From NCBI RefSeq assembly GCF_036030735.1, contig NZ_CP107928.1:4588001-4652000 (forward strand): a stretch of DNA of 64,000 nt, read 5' to 3'. A program made the translations under genes and the position numbers. Below, piece after piece: positions 1 through 7,953 of the stretch; position 1 is the first letter of the stretch, and each line of letters opens with the position of its first letter. Source of the stretch: Streptomyces sp. NBC_00425. GTDB lineage: Bacteria; Actinomycetota; Actinomycetes; Streptomycetales; Streptomycetaceae. The notes below the pieces were generated by a model. That model did not search any database. It was not told the origin of the DNA and saw nothing but the letters and a program-made list of their open reading frames with translations.

Positions 1-1
1 C

Positions 2-1618
2 CGCTCCCGGCGCGGCGCCGAGCTGATCTCCGTGATCGCCCAGGAACGTCTCGCCGAGGTCGACCGCTCGCTCGCCCGGCGTGTCGCCGCCTACCGCGGC
101 GGCTACCTGCCCGAGGAGCGCCGCGCCCTGGAACAGGCCCTCCACTCGGGCGAGCTCCTCGGTCTCGCCGCGACCACCGCCCTGGAACTCGGCATCGACG
201 TCTCCGGACTCGACGCCGTCCTGATCGCCGGCTACCCGGGCACGCGCGCCTCCCTGTGGCAGCAGGCCGGCCGGGCGGGCCGCGCAGGCCAGGGCGCGCT
301 GGCCGTGCTCATCGCCCGCGACGACCCCCTGGACACCTTTCTCGTCCACCATCCGGAGGCGCTGTTCGACCGTCCGGTGGAGTCGACGGTCCTCGACCCC
401 GACAACCCGTACGTTCTCGCCCCGCACCTGTGCGCGGCGGCCGCCGAGCTGCCGCTGACCGACGAGGACCTGCCGCTGTTCGGCCCCGAGACCGAAGGCC
501 TGCTGCCGCAACTGGAGGCCGCGAAGTTGCTGCGCCGCCGGACGAAGGCCTGGCACTGGACCCGCCGTGAACGGGCCGCCGACCTGGCGGACATCCGCGG
601 GCAGGGCGGTCGCCCGGTCCAGATCGTCGAGGACGGCACGGGCCGACTGCTCGGCACGGTCGACGCCGGGGCCTCCCACACCACCGTCCACGAGGGCGCC
701 GTCCACCTCCACCAGGGCCGCACGTATCTCGTGCGCTCCCTGGACCTGGACGACTCCGTCGCCCTGGTCGAGGAGGCCAACCCGCCGTACTCGACGGTCG
801 CCCGCGACACGACGTCGATCTCCGTCCTGGAGACGGACGTCGAAGTCCCCTGGGGTCAGGGACGGTTGTGCTATGGCTCGGTCGAAGTCACCAACCAGGT
901 CGTCTCCTTCCTCCGGCGGCGCGTCATCACCGGGGAGGTTCTGGGCGAGTCGAAGCTCGACCTCCCTCCCCGTACGCTGCGCACGCGCGCTGTGTGGTGG
1001 ACCGTCACCGACGATCAGCTGGACGCGGCGCGGATCAACCCCGAGATCCTCGGCGGGGCCCTGCACGCCGCCGAACACGCGTCGATCGGCATGCTGCCGC
1101 TCTTCGCGACCTGCGACCGCTGGGACATCGGCGGCGTGTCGGTGCCGCTCCATCCCGACACGCTGCTGCCGACGGTCTTCGTCTACGACGGCCATCCCGG
1201 CGGCGCGGGCTTCGCGGAGCGTGCCTTCCACACCGCCCGTGCCTGGCTGACCGCGACCCGCCAGGCCATCGCGTCCTGCGAGTGCGACGCCGGTTGCCCG
1301 TCGTGCATCCAGTCCCCCAAGTGCGGCAACGGCAACGATCCGCTGCACAAGAGAGGCGCGGTCCGCCTCCTCACGGAACTCCTGCGGGAGGCTCCGCAGG
1401 AGAAGCCCGAACCGAGCTCGCAGGAGCCGGCGGAACCGGCCGTGGAGCCGATGGCAGCACCGGCCGTGGAGCCGATGGCAGCACCGGCCGCGCAGGAGGA
1501 AGCGAAGGAGCGTCCGCAAGCGGAGCGTGACGTGCGTCGGCAAGCGGAGCCGGAGATGTCCGGGGCGGTTGAGGCGCCGGACGCGCCGCCTCCTCCGGCG
1601 GTCCCGCCCGCGCCCTGA
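2..1618 (+). CDS. DEAH-box helicase with C-terminal DUF1998 region (5' truncated)
   Basis: This is the C-terminal part of a large superfamily 2 helicase; the start lies before the window and the frame is open from base 2. The fragment opens in helicase domain 2 and carries motif VI as QQAGRAGRAGQG near base 265. Further on is a DUF1998-type region with the cysteine cluster CDAGCPSCIQSPKCG at about 1285-1330, a likely metal site. The last ~70 residues are a Pro/Glu/Ala-rich tail with a 24-base exact tandem repeat. It faces the Tad genes, the known actinobacterial 'helicase/secretion neighborhood' arrangement. ATP-dependent helicase activity is inferred from the family; the nucleic acid substrate is not shown. 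Confidence 0.9.
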   Translation, partial: RSRRGAELISVIAQERLAEVDRSLARRVAAYRGGYLPEERRALEQALHSGELLGLAATTALELGIDVSGLDAVLIAGYPGTRASLWQQAGRAGRAGQGALAVLIARDDPLDTFLVHHPEALFDRPVESTVLDPDNPYVLAPHLCAAAAELPLTDEDLPLFGPETEGLLPQLEAAKLLRRRTKAWHWTRRERAADLADIRGQGGRPVQIVEDGTGRLLGTVDAGASHTTVHEGAVHLHQGRTYLVRSLDLDDSVALVEEANPPYSTVARDTTSISVLETDVEVPWGQGRLCYGSVEVTNQVVSFLRRRVITGEVLGESKLDLPPRTLRTRAVWWTVTDDQLDAARINPEILGGALHAAEHASIGMLPLFATCDRWDIGGVSVPLHPDTLLPTVFVYDGHPGGAGFAERAFHTARAWLTATRQAIASCECDAGCPSCIQSPKCGNGNDPLHKRGAVRLLTELLREAPQEKPEPSSQEPAEPAVEPMAAPAVEPMAAPAAQEEAKERPQAERDVRRQAEPEMSGAVEAPDAPPPPAVPPAP

Positions 1619-2231
1619 CCTCGGCCACGAAGGGTCCGTGTCCCGAGGCCGCCGTCACGTCCGAGATCCGGCCGATCACGGAACACCGCACCAGTCGCGC
1701 GCGCTGTGCCCGGGCCACGCTGTCCGCCCGGGCACAGGCCCGGGCGGCGCCGCCCGACCAGTGGTCGGCGGCCGCGAGCGCCGCGAGGTCGGCGCCGCCC
1801 GCGGCCCGGTGTCGGCTCGTCACGGCCTGCCCGAGGGCTAGTACCGCGCCGAACACCACGCACAGCACGGCGATCGCACCGACGCTCCAGACGGTGGCGG
1901 AGCCGCGATCTCCTCCGCCGCGGCGGCCGGCCGGGAGACGCCGGAGGCGAGCCCGGCCCCCACCGGCGCGGCAGAGGCACCCGCCGATGCTTTCCCACAG
2001 GCCACGGAGATGGCCCCTTCCCCCTTCTCCGAGCCCCCGAAGGCCTCTCCTGCCTTCTCCGGCGCCGTGAAGACGGTTCGGGCCTTGCCCTACGCCATGA
2101 AGACGGTTCGGGCCTTCTCCGACGTCATGACGACGATTCGGGCCCTGTCCGACGTCAGGGAGACCCATCGCGCCTCCTCCGAGATCACGATGGCCCCTCC
2201 CGTCCTCTCCAAGGCGGCTCAGGCGGCTCAT
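1371..2231 (-). CDS. TadE-like (Rv3654c family) secretion-neighborhood protein with repeat-expanded N-terminus
   Basis: Predicted membrane-anchored pilin-like protein of the Tad/Flp operon. The recognisable core begins GDRGSATVWSVGAIAVL, a charged residue group followed by one hydrophobic helix, then AGGADLAALAAADH, typical of Rv3654c-like proteins. The start is the ATG that overlaps the TadE stop (ATGA, 2228-2231), giving 286 aa, far longer than the usual ~110-140. The extra length is a Gly/Arg-rich N-terminal stretch of about 70 residues made by 30-bp repeats, and a Pro/Ala-rich tail of ~80 residues that runs 248 bases into the helicase gene. If the N-terminal extension is translated, the helix is no longer near the N-terminus. 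A later start cannot be excluded. Confidence 0.75.
   Translation of the reverse strand: MSRLSRLGEDGRGHRDLGGGAMGLPDVGQGPNRRHDVGEGPNRLHGVGQGPNRLHGAGEGRRGLRGLGEGGRGHLRGLWESIGGCLCRAGGGRARLRRLPAGRRGGGDRGSATVWSVGAIAVLCVVFGAVLALGQAVTSRHRAAGGADLAALAAADHWSGGAARACARADSVARAQRARLVRCSVIGRISDVTAASGHGPFVAEVRARAGPPEEAARPAPQPPRTSPAPLADARHAPLADAPSLPPARPVLPSAPRPVLPSAPRPVPPAPASSVRASPAEPPAGVP
1436..1490. repeat. 24-bp tandem repeat in the helicase tail
   Basis: Two exact 24-base copies (1436-1459 and 1460-1483) and the start of a third. On the plus strand they encode the helicase tail peptide AVEPMAAP. On the minus strand the same bases lie inside the extended C-terminus of the TadE-like gene. The period keeps both frames open. 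Confidence 0.9.
2007..2216. repeat. 30-bp tandem repeat, about seven units
   Basis: Degenerate 30-base units with boundaries at 2067, 2097, 2127, 2157 and 2187, and two weaker ones before. The best-conserved pair (2067-2126) differs at only a few bases and contains GAAGACGGTTCGGGCCTT. The period is ten codons, so the minus-strand frame of the TadE-like gene stays open. Confidence 0.85.
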
Positions 2232-2719
2232 GACTCCGGCTCCGCGTCCGGGGCCGCCCCTGAGCCGTCGGGCAGCCCGCCTCCGACGCTCCATGGGGCC
2301 CCTGGGGCCTCTGCGCCTCCTTCGTCGCCCACGGCCTCCTCCGCGGCGGCCACGGCCTCCTCCCGTACCTCGAAGGGCAACCCGCGCAGCCCTGGCGGCT
2401 TCGCCACGACGACCACGCGAACCTGGTCACCCTCCCTGCCGACGGTCACCCGCGCCCCGCGCGGCGCCGTGGCGCGGGCCACCTCGAGCACCGCGGCAGC
2501 GGGATCCTGCCGGGCCGCGGCCCTGGCGCCAGCCCTGGCCGCGTCCACGCACTGGATCTGGGCGGACATGGCGAGCAGCCCCCAGACCAGCCCCATCGCG
2601 AAAACCACCAGTACCGGCAGCACCACCGCCGACTCCGCCGTCACGAACCCGCGGTCCCCGCGACCCCGCTGCCACCGGTACCCACGCGCGAGCCGGTCTC
2701 CGTGCCTACGCGCCCGCAC
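2228..2719 (-). CDS. TadE family pilus assembly protein
   Basis: Minor pilin-like protein of the Tad system. The N-terminus is basic, followed by GFVTAESAVVLPVLVVFAMG, the TadE/TadF signature with a conserved Glu five residues into the hydrophobic helix; the rest would be outside the membrane. 163 aa from a GTG at 2719 that overlaps the preceding gene's stop by 14 bases. The C-terminal ~50 residues are acidic and alanine-rich and look disordered. Its stop overlaps the next gene by ATGA. Function is inferred from the family and the operon. Confidence 0.85.
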   Translation of the reverse strand: MRARRHGDRLARGYRWQRGRGDRGFVTAESAVVLPVLVVFAMGLVWGLLAMSAQIQCVDAARAGARAAARQDPAAAVLEVARATAPRGARVTVGREGDQVRVVVVAKPPGLRGLPFEVREEAVAAAEEAVGDEGGAEAPGAPWSVGGGLPDGSGAAPDAEPES

Positions 2720-2936
2720 TGAGCGCCCGTTTCACGAGCGCCTGCAGTTGCTCCGCGACCACATCGCTCGTCACCACCTGATAGAGGAGCACCGCGAAGC
2801 CGACGGCCGCCACGATTCCCATCGCGTACTCGGACGTCACCATTCCCGCGTCCCGCCGTGGGCCCTGCGCCCCGCGCACCAGGGCGAGCAGCCCGGCCCT
2901 CACCGTCCGTACCACCCGTGCCGTCGTCTTGCTCAT
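2706..2936 (-). CDS. DUF4244 pilin-like peptide
   Basis: 76-residue peptide with a basic N-terminus, then DAGMVTSEYAMGIVAAVGFA, a helix with a conserved Glu as in Flp-type pilins. DUF4244 proteins occupy this place in actinobacterial Tad clusters and are probably the major subunit processed and exported by TadA/B/C; that role is inference. The start is ATG 2936 with a G-rich stretch upstream. An in-frame ATG at 3044 would add 36 residues that include a WTELD repeat; I prefer the shorter form. Confidence 0.82.
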   Translation of the reverse strand: MSKTTARVVRTVRAGLLALVRGAQGPRRDAGMVTSEYAMGIVAAVGFAVLLYQVVTSDVVAEQLQALVKRALSAGA

Positions 2937-2959
2937 TTCAACCCCCGTGATTCCCGGTG

Positions 2960-3015
2960 CAGTTCGGCTGAGCCCCATTCGGTTGAGCTCAGTCCAGTCC
3001 AGTTCAGTCCAGCTC
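2960..3015. repeat. Short 5-15 bp repeats between TadC and the pilin gene
   Basis: The 121-base gap between the TadC stop and the pilin start holds repeated CAGTCCAGTT-like units (about 2988-3013). The TadC stop itself still overlaps an ATG (ATGA at 3058-3061), but that frame closes after three codons. Confidence 0.6.
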
Positions 3016-3057
3016 TGTCGGTCTCTTGTCGTCCGGCCGCTCATGCGCGTCACGTCG

Positions 3058-3867
3058 TCATGGCCCACCTCCTCCCAGGACCCCGCCCGCCAGTCCGAGC
3101 ACGGTGGGCAGCACCCCGACCGCGATGAAGGCGGGAAGGAAGCACAACCCCACGGGCGCGGTGACCATGACGGCCGCCCGCCGAGCCCGAGCCGTCGCCG
3201 CGCGCGCCCAGCCGGCCCGGGTGTCTGCGGCGAGCCGGGCGACAGGTGCGGCGGCCGGCAGACCCGACACGTCAGCCCGCTCCAGCAGCCCGGCCAGCGC
3301 TGCCGCGCCGGGCGTCGAGGCCAACCTCCGCCAGGCGGTTCCCGGTTCGCCGCCCAGCCGCACTTCGGCCGCGCCGCGCGCCAGCCCGTTCCCGACGGGA
3401 CCGCCCAGGGCCTCACCGACCGCCTGGGCCGCGATCACGGGTCCGGCCCCCGCCGCGATGCACGCGGCCAGCAGATCCGCGGCGAGCGGGAGTTGCCGTG
3501 CGGCGAGCCCGGCGTCGTCCCCGCTCGCCGTGCCCCTGGGCCGCTGCCGACGGCGCCACCGCCCCAGGCCCACCGCGCCCGTCAGCCCCAGGGCGAGACC
3601 TGTGACACCGCCGAGCGCCACCCATCCGGCGCCCACCACGAGCACTTCGGGGAGCCACCGCCCTACGACCTCGCGGGGGCCGGGACGCCGTCCGCCCGAC
3701 GTCGACTCGAACGCCGTACCCGACGCCGCGTCCGCACGCAGCAGCCGGGCCAGCCGCCGGCGGGCCAGGCGCTCGCGCCGTATCGTCGCCAGCCGCCGCA
3801 CCGACCACCACAGGGCCGCCGCAATCCCCACGGCCACCCCCAGCCTGTGGAAAACTTCCCCGCTCAT
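3058..3867 (-). CDS. tadC: Type II secretion F family protein, TadC-like
   Basis: Integral membrane platform protein of the Tad pilus machine. One N-terminal hydrophobic segment, a second around residues 70-95, a GspF-like cytoplasmic region (QLPLAADLLAACIAAGAGP), and two C-terminal helices ending GVLPTVLGLAGGVLGGGGP. Start taken at ATG 3867 (MSGEVFHRLG); an in-frame GTG at 3882 with a GGGAG upstream is the alternative. It follows TadB on the same strand, the usual TadB-TadC pair. Assignment as TadC rather than TadB rests on order. Confidence 0.82.
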   Translation of the reverse strand: MSGEVFHRLGVAVGIAAALWWSVRRLATIRRERLARRRLARLLRADAASGTAFESTSGGRRPGPREVVGRWLPEVLVVGAGWVALGGVTGLALGLTGAVGLGRWRRRQRPRGTASGDDAGLAARQLPLAADLLAACIAAGAGPVIAAQAVGEALGGPVGNGLARGAAEVRLGGEPGTAWRRLASTPGAAALAGLLERADVSGLPAAAPVARLAADTRAGWARAATARARRAAVMVTAPVGLCFLPAFIAVGVLPTVLGLAGGVLGGGGP

Positions 3868-3931
3868 GGCCGCCCCGTCCACATCGCCCGTCTCCCGTGA
3901 CCGCGGTTCGGATTCCCACGCCGTGTCTCGC

Positions 3932-4795
3932 TCACGTCGCCTCCGCCGTGCGCACGATCCGCAGCGCCCACCACGCCCCGGCCCCCTCCAGCACTCCGCC
4001 GACGAGCAGGCAGCCCAACCCCGCTCCGGTGTGCAGCAGGACGTGCAGGGGGTCGGCGCCGAGCGCGGCGCCCAGCAGCAGTCCCAGGACCGGCAGGCCG
4101 GCGAGCATCACCACCGTGGCGCGGGGTCCAGCCAACTGGGCTCGCAGATCGGCACGTTGGTCCCGCTCCGCTCGCAACGCGGCTTCCAGACGGTCGAGTC
4201 CGGCCGCGAGGCCCGCGCCCTGGTCCACGGCCACCCGCCAACACGCGGCGAGTCCCAGCAGCCCCTCGGCTCCCGGTGACCGCGCGGCGAGCGCCAGGGC
4301 CCGGGGCACGTCGCCGCCGAACCGCGCCGCCGCCAGCACCATGGGCTGTGCCTCGCCCAGCCCGCCCGTGTTCCGCGCGGCCCACTGCAACGCCTCCCCG
4401 GGCTGCCGACCCGCGAGCACCTCCCCCGCGAGAGCGGCGCACAGCGCGATCACCGCATCGCCTCGCCTTTCCCCGGCCCGCCTCGTCTCGGCGGCCCGCC
4501 GCGCCCGGCGCAGCAGGGGCACTCCGGCCGCCCCCGCGACGACCGGCAGTGCCGAGCCGCCCAGCAGCCCGAGGATCAGACCGGCGACCGGCGCCCACCA
4601 TTCGGGCCGCCACCGCCCCTGGATCCTGCGCAGGTCGCCGGCCAGGCGCCGCCAGGTCGTGGGCGGCCCGCTGCCGACCACTCCGCCTCCGGCGAGCAGC
4701 AACTGCGCCCTCCTGGCCCCCGCGTACGGTCCGCCCGTCAGCCAGGCCGCCGCCCCGGCACAGGCCACGGCAGCAGCCATGGGCATCTCACTCAT
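3932..4795 (-). CDS. tadB: Type II secretion F family protein, TadB-like
   Basis: Inner-membrane platform protein of the Tad secretion system, expected to work with TadC and the TadA ATPase. N-terminal helix, a pair of hydrophobic segments near residues 70-95, the GspF domain (ALCAALAGEVLAGRQPGEAL), and C-terminal helices ending in WWALRIVRTAEAT. The start has several options (GTG 4798, ATG 4795, 4786, 4780); 4795 makes an 8-base overlap with the mini-ORF before it. About 287 aa. Confidence 0.85.
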   Translation of the reverse strand: MSEMPMAAAVACAGAAAWLTGGPYAGARRAQLLLAGGGVVGSGPPTTWRRLAGDLRRIQGRWRPEWWAPVAGLILGLLGGSALPVVAGAAGVPLLRRARRAAETRRAGERRGDAVIALCAALAGEVLAGRQPGEALQWAARNTGGLGEAQPMVLAAARFGGDVPRALALAARSPGAEGLLGLAACWRVAVDQGAGLAAGLDRLEAALRAERDQRADLRAQLAGPRATVVMLAGLPVLGLLLGAALGADPLHVLLHTGAGLGCLLVGGVLEGAGAWWALRIVRTAEAT

Positions 4796-5075
4796 CACAC
4801 CCGCCCACCCCTTCGTCGCTCGTCACAGCCCTCTCCTCTCCCTCACCCGTCACGGGTCCCTGCCTTTCCTCACCCGTCACCGGCCCAAGCCCGCTGCTCT
4901 CCCCATTGGTCACAGGCACCTGCTCTCCCTCCCTGGTCGCGGGCCTCCGCGTTCCCTCATCCCTCACCCCGCCCTGCGCTGCACCCCCTTCATCTCCGCC
5001 CTCGGCCACACCGCATCGCGCCCCTCCGACCTCGCCCAACCGCATCGCGCCCCTTCGCCCTCCTCCACGCCTCAT
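4788..5075 (-). CDS. Repeat-derived mini-ORF between TadA and TadB
   Basis: A 95-codon open frame starting at an ATG that overlaps the TadA stop (ATGA, 5072-5075) and ending at a TGA (4788-4790) that overlaps the start region of TadB. The product is Gly/Glu/Arg-rich and low complexity; its second half carries repeats of the type GPVTGEE, from DNA units of about 27-33 bases near 4830-4930. No known domain. It may be translated only to keep ribosomes moving from TadA to TadB. It could equally be a by-product of repeat growth in an intergenic gap. Confidence 0.4.
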   Translation of the reverse strand: MRRGGGRRGAMRLGEVGGARCGVAEGGDEGGAAQGGVRDEGTRRPATREGEQVPVTNGESSGLGPVTGEERQGPVTGEGEERAVTSDEGVGGCDE

Positions 5076-6271
5076 CCCGCCCATTCGTCGTCCTCCTCGG
5101 TCCGCAGCAGCTCCCGCAGCCGCTCCCATCCCCGCTCGCGGGCGAAGGCCTCGGGCGTCCAGCGCAGTGCCGGCACGGTCCGCACCAATCCGGACGGGTC
5201 CCGCTCCAGCACGTGCACCTCCGCGATCCGCCGTCGGCCTGCCGGGTCACGCGCCAGGTGCAGGACCACCGACAGCGCTGCCGCCAACTGGCTGTGCAGT
5301 GCGACCCGGTCGAGCCCGGCCGCCGTGCCGAGCGCCTCCAACCGGGCGGGGACATCACCGGCGGCGTTGGCGTGGACCGTGCCGCACCCGCCCTGGTGGC
5401 CGGTGTTGAGCGCGGCCAGCAGATCGACGACCTCCCGCCCCCGCACCTCGCCCACGACGAGGCGGTCGGGCCGCATCCGCAGGGCCTGGCGCACCAGGTC
5501 TTCGAGCGTGACGAGCCCCGCACCCTCCTGATTGGCGGGTCTGCTCTCCATACGGACCACGTGCGGGTGGTCCGGTCGCAGCTCCGCCGAGTCCTCCGCC
5601 AGGACGATCCGCTCCCCCGGCCCGACCAGGCCGAGGAGCGCACTCAGCAAGGTCGTCTTGCCGCTCCCCGTACCGCCGCTGACCAGGAAGGACAACCGTG
5701 CTCGCAGCAGGGCCCGCAGCACCCGGTCGCCACCCGGCGGGACCGTGCCGGCGGCCACGAGTTCCCCGAGCGTGAAAGCGCGGTGCCGTGCGACGCGCAG
5801 CGACAGGCAGGTGCAGCCGACGGCCACCGGGGGCAGCACCGCGTGCAGTCGCGTCCCGTCCGGCAGCCGGGCGTCGACCCATGGGCGGGCGTCGTCCAGC
5901 CGCCGTCCGGCCACCGCCGCGAGTCGCTGCGCGAGGCGTCGCACGGCCGCCGCGTCCGGGAAGGAGACACCGGTCGGTTCGAGGCCGCCGCCGCGGTCGA
6001 CCCACACCCGGTCCGGCGCGGAGACCAGAACGTCCGTCACCCGGGGATCGGCCAGCAGCGGCTCCAGAGGGCCACTGCCGATCAGTTCGGAGCGCAGATG
6101 CTCGGCCGCCCCGAGGACCTCCGCGTCCCCGAGGACCCGGCCCTGTTCGCGGAGGGCCTGCGCCACGCGCGCGGGAGTGGGGTCTGCCCCGCTCTCGGCG
6201 AGCCATTGCCGTACGCCGTCCAGCAGCGCCCCGGCCTCTCTCGTCCGTTCGAGGCCGAGCGGCCCGCTCAT
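5072..6271 (-). CDS. tadA: TadA-type secretion ATPase (CpaF family)
   Basis: Motor ATPase of the Tad pilus/secretion apparatus, hydrolysing ATP on the cytoplasmic face. 399 aa. An N-terminal domain (~1-165) precedes the Walker A GGTGSGKTT at residues 199-207, then the Asp/Glu box IVLAEDSAELRP, a Walker B region DRLVVGEVRGREV and the His box GTVHANAAGD, all in the order of the GspE/VirB11 superfamily. The ATG overlaps the CpaE-like gene's stop (ATGA, 6268-6271). It belongs to the 'helicase/secretion neighborhood' ATPase subfamily by context. Confidence 0.93.
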   Translation of the reverse strand: MSGPLGLERTREAGALLDGVRQWLAESGADPTPARVAQALREQGRVLGDAEVLGAAEHLRSELIGSGPLEPLLADPRVTDVLVSAPDRVWVDRGGGLEPTGVSFPDAAAVRRLAQRLAAVAGRRLDDARPWVDARLPDGTRLHAVLPPVAVGCTCLSLRVARHRAFTLGELVAAGTVPPGGDRVLRALLRARLSFLVSGGTGSGKTTLLSALLGLVGPGERIVLAEDSAELRPDHPHVVRMESRPANQEGAGLVTLEDLVRQALRMRPDRLVVGEVRGREVVDLLAALNTGHQGGCGTVHANAAGDVPARLEALGTAAGLDRVALHSQLAAALSVVLHLARDPAGRRRIAEVHVLERDPSGLVRTVPALRWTPEAFARERGWERLRELLRTEEDDEWAG

Positions 6272-7371
6272 GACCTGCCCGTCTCTGTCAGCGCCCGCTC
6301 CCAGAACTCCTTGCAGAAGCGGGCGAGGGGCCCCCGTGCGGTCGCACCCGGCGGCGCCTTCCCACCGTCCGGGCGCAGCAGGCCCGCCTCGACGGGCACC
6401 TCGCCGGCCAGCGGCAGCCCGAGCAGGCGGGACACCTCACCGTCGTCGAGCCCTGGTCCGTAGGGGCCGCGGACCGCCACCCGCAGGTCGCGCAGCACCA
6501 TGCCGACGGCGGAGGCCACGCGCCCGGCCGCGGCGACGGCACGCAGTTCGGCGGGGACCACGAGGAGACCCAGGTCGAGTTGGGCCAGCACCTCGGCGCC
6601 CGAGTCGTCGATGCGGCGTGGCAGGTCGACGACCACCGTGCCGCCCCTGCGGCGGGCCGCCGCGAGCACCGCTCGCACAGCTTGGGGCGCGATGGCCACG
6701 CAGTCGCCTCGGTCCCAGCTCAGGACGCTCAATGCGTGCAGCCGGGGCAGCGACTCCTCCAAGGCGCCGCCGCCGACTCGCCCCCGTGAGGCGGCGAAGG
6801 CGGGCCAGCGCAGGCCTTCGGCGCTCTCGCCGCCGAGGAGCACGTCGAGTCCACCGCCCAGCGGGTCGGCGTCCACCAGCAGTGTGCGCAGCCCTTCGCG
6901 TGCCGAGGTGACGGCGAGGGCGCAGGCGAGCGTGGACGCTCCGGCGCCGCCGCGGCCGCCGATCACACCGACGGTGAGGGCGGGCCGGCCGATGCCCTCG
7001 GCGACGTCGGCGATGCGGTCGACCAGCCACTGCTCGCCGTCGGGAAGCATCAGGACGTGGTCTGCGCCGATCTCCACGGCGCGCTGCCACACCCCCGAGT
7101 CGTCCTGGTCGCGACCGACGAGGACCACCCCGCGTCGGCGGGCGGCCCCCCGCACGCGACGTGCCGCGTCGTCGCCGACCAGGACGAGCGGCGCGGACTC
7201 CCAACTGCCCCGGCGCTCCGGCGCAGAGTGGTGCACCTCCGGCGTGGCGCCGGCCGCGGCGCACAGGCGCAGCAGGTCGTCGAGGAGATCCGGGTCCTCC
7301 GTGACGATCAGAGGCTTGCCCGGCCGCCCAGCGGCGGTGGGCGGTGGTTCGTGCGTGACGGCTCCGGTCAT
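6268..7371 (-). CDS. CpaE/Ssd-like MinD-family ATPase of the Tad cluster
   Basis: First gene of the Tad operon. N-terminal ~110 residues resemble a receiver-like fold lacking clear phospho-acceptor residues; a MinD/ParA-type domain follows with a deviant P-loop, GGRGGAGASTLA, in which the usual first lysine is replaced, and VDADPLGGGLD. Such CpaE/TadZ or septum-site (Ssd-like) proteins place the pilus machine or affect septation in other actinobacteria. I chose ATG 7371 because AAGGGGG sits 9 bases upstream of it; the in-frame ATG at 7380 directly abuts that sequence. Confidence 0.85.
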   Translation of the reverse strand: MTGAVTHEPPPTAAGRPGKPLIVTEDPDLLDDLLRLCAAAGATPEVHHSAPERRGSWESAPLVLVGDDAARRVRGAARRRGVVLVGRDQDDSGVWQRAVEIGADHVLMLPDGEQWLVDRIADVAEGIGRPALTVGVIGGRGGAGASTLACALAVTSAREGLRTLLVDADPLGGGLDVLLGGESAEGLRWPAFAASRGRVGGGALEESLPRLHALSVLSWDRGDCVAIAPQAVRAVLAAARRRGGTVVVDLPRRIDDSGAEVLAQLDLGLLVVPAELRAVAAAGRVASAVGMVLRDLRVAVRGPYGPGLDDGEVSRLLGLPLAGEVPVEAGLLRPDGGKAPPGATARGPLARFCKEFWERALTETGRS

Positions 7372-7953
7372 GTTTTCCATCCCCCTTCACGGCGGGGTCG
7401 CGCAGTGTCAGCGGCCCCCTGATTCACCAATGCGCGGAGAACCGGAGTGCGGTCTCCGTATGAGCGGCCACCGGAAACCGGCAGCGGGCCACCGGCAAAC
7501 GGAACCGACCGTGTGAAGTCGGCCCGAGCGGAGGCGTGGGAATCACGGTGCGACGAACCCGGAAATCGTGTGGATCTTGGTGGAAAACTGTGGACGGGTG
7601 GACAGTTGTGAATATCGCCGTCACCCAAACCGGTGAGCACGGCGCCATCTCCTGTGCGACTCCCGCAGAGCAGTCCGACGACTACGCACCGTGACGGTTC
7701 GGGGGCATGCGAAAGAGGCGGCCGCAGCCGCCTCGAGACGGCGCATCCGCCGCGTTCAGAAGGAGAAAACCCGCCCGGACATGCGACGACCCCCGCCGGG
7801 GGGGAGAGCGGGGGTCGTCTCCACGGCCGACTCGGGGGGGGAGGAGCCGGACCGGGTTAGCACGGTCGCGAACGATCCGTGACTTCCATGGTGTACCCGA
7901 GAGCCCTCTCAGGCAAACCCACGCGCCCACCTTACGCCGAATGGGCTGCCCCT
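7372..7953. promoter_or_regulatory. Divergent intergenic region with hairpin 7785-7819
   Basis: 580 bases between the Tad operon and the HAD gene, with no convincing gene. It must hold the promoters of both. A 12-bp perfect stem (GACGACCCCCGC at 7785-7796 with its complement at 7808-7819, 11-base loop) lies 135 bases before the HAD start and could be an attenuator or terminator; no U-tract follows it on the plus strand, and on the minus strand a TTTT run follows about 16 bases on. Confidence 0.5.

Noticed and set aside
7879..7953. Longer N-terminus for the HAD protein
   Set aside because: The peptide before MLLVVENHS has no conservation signal that I can see and no ribosome site.
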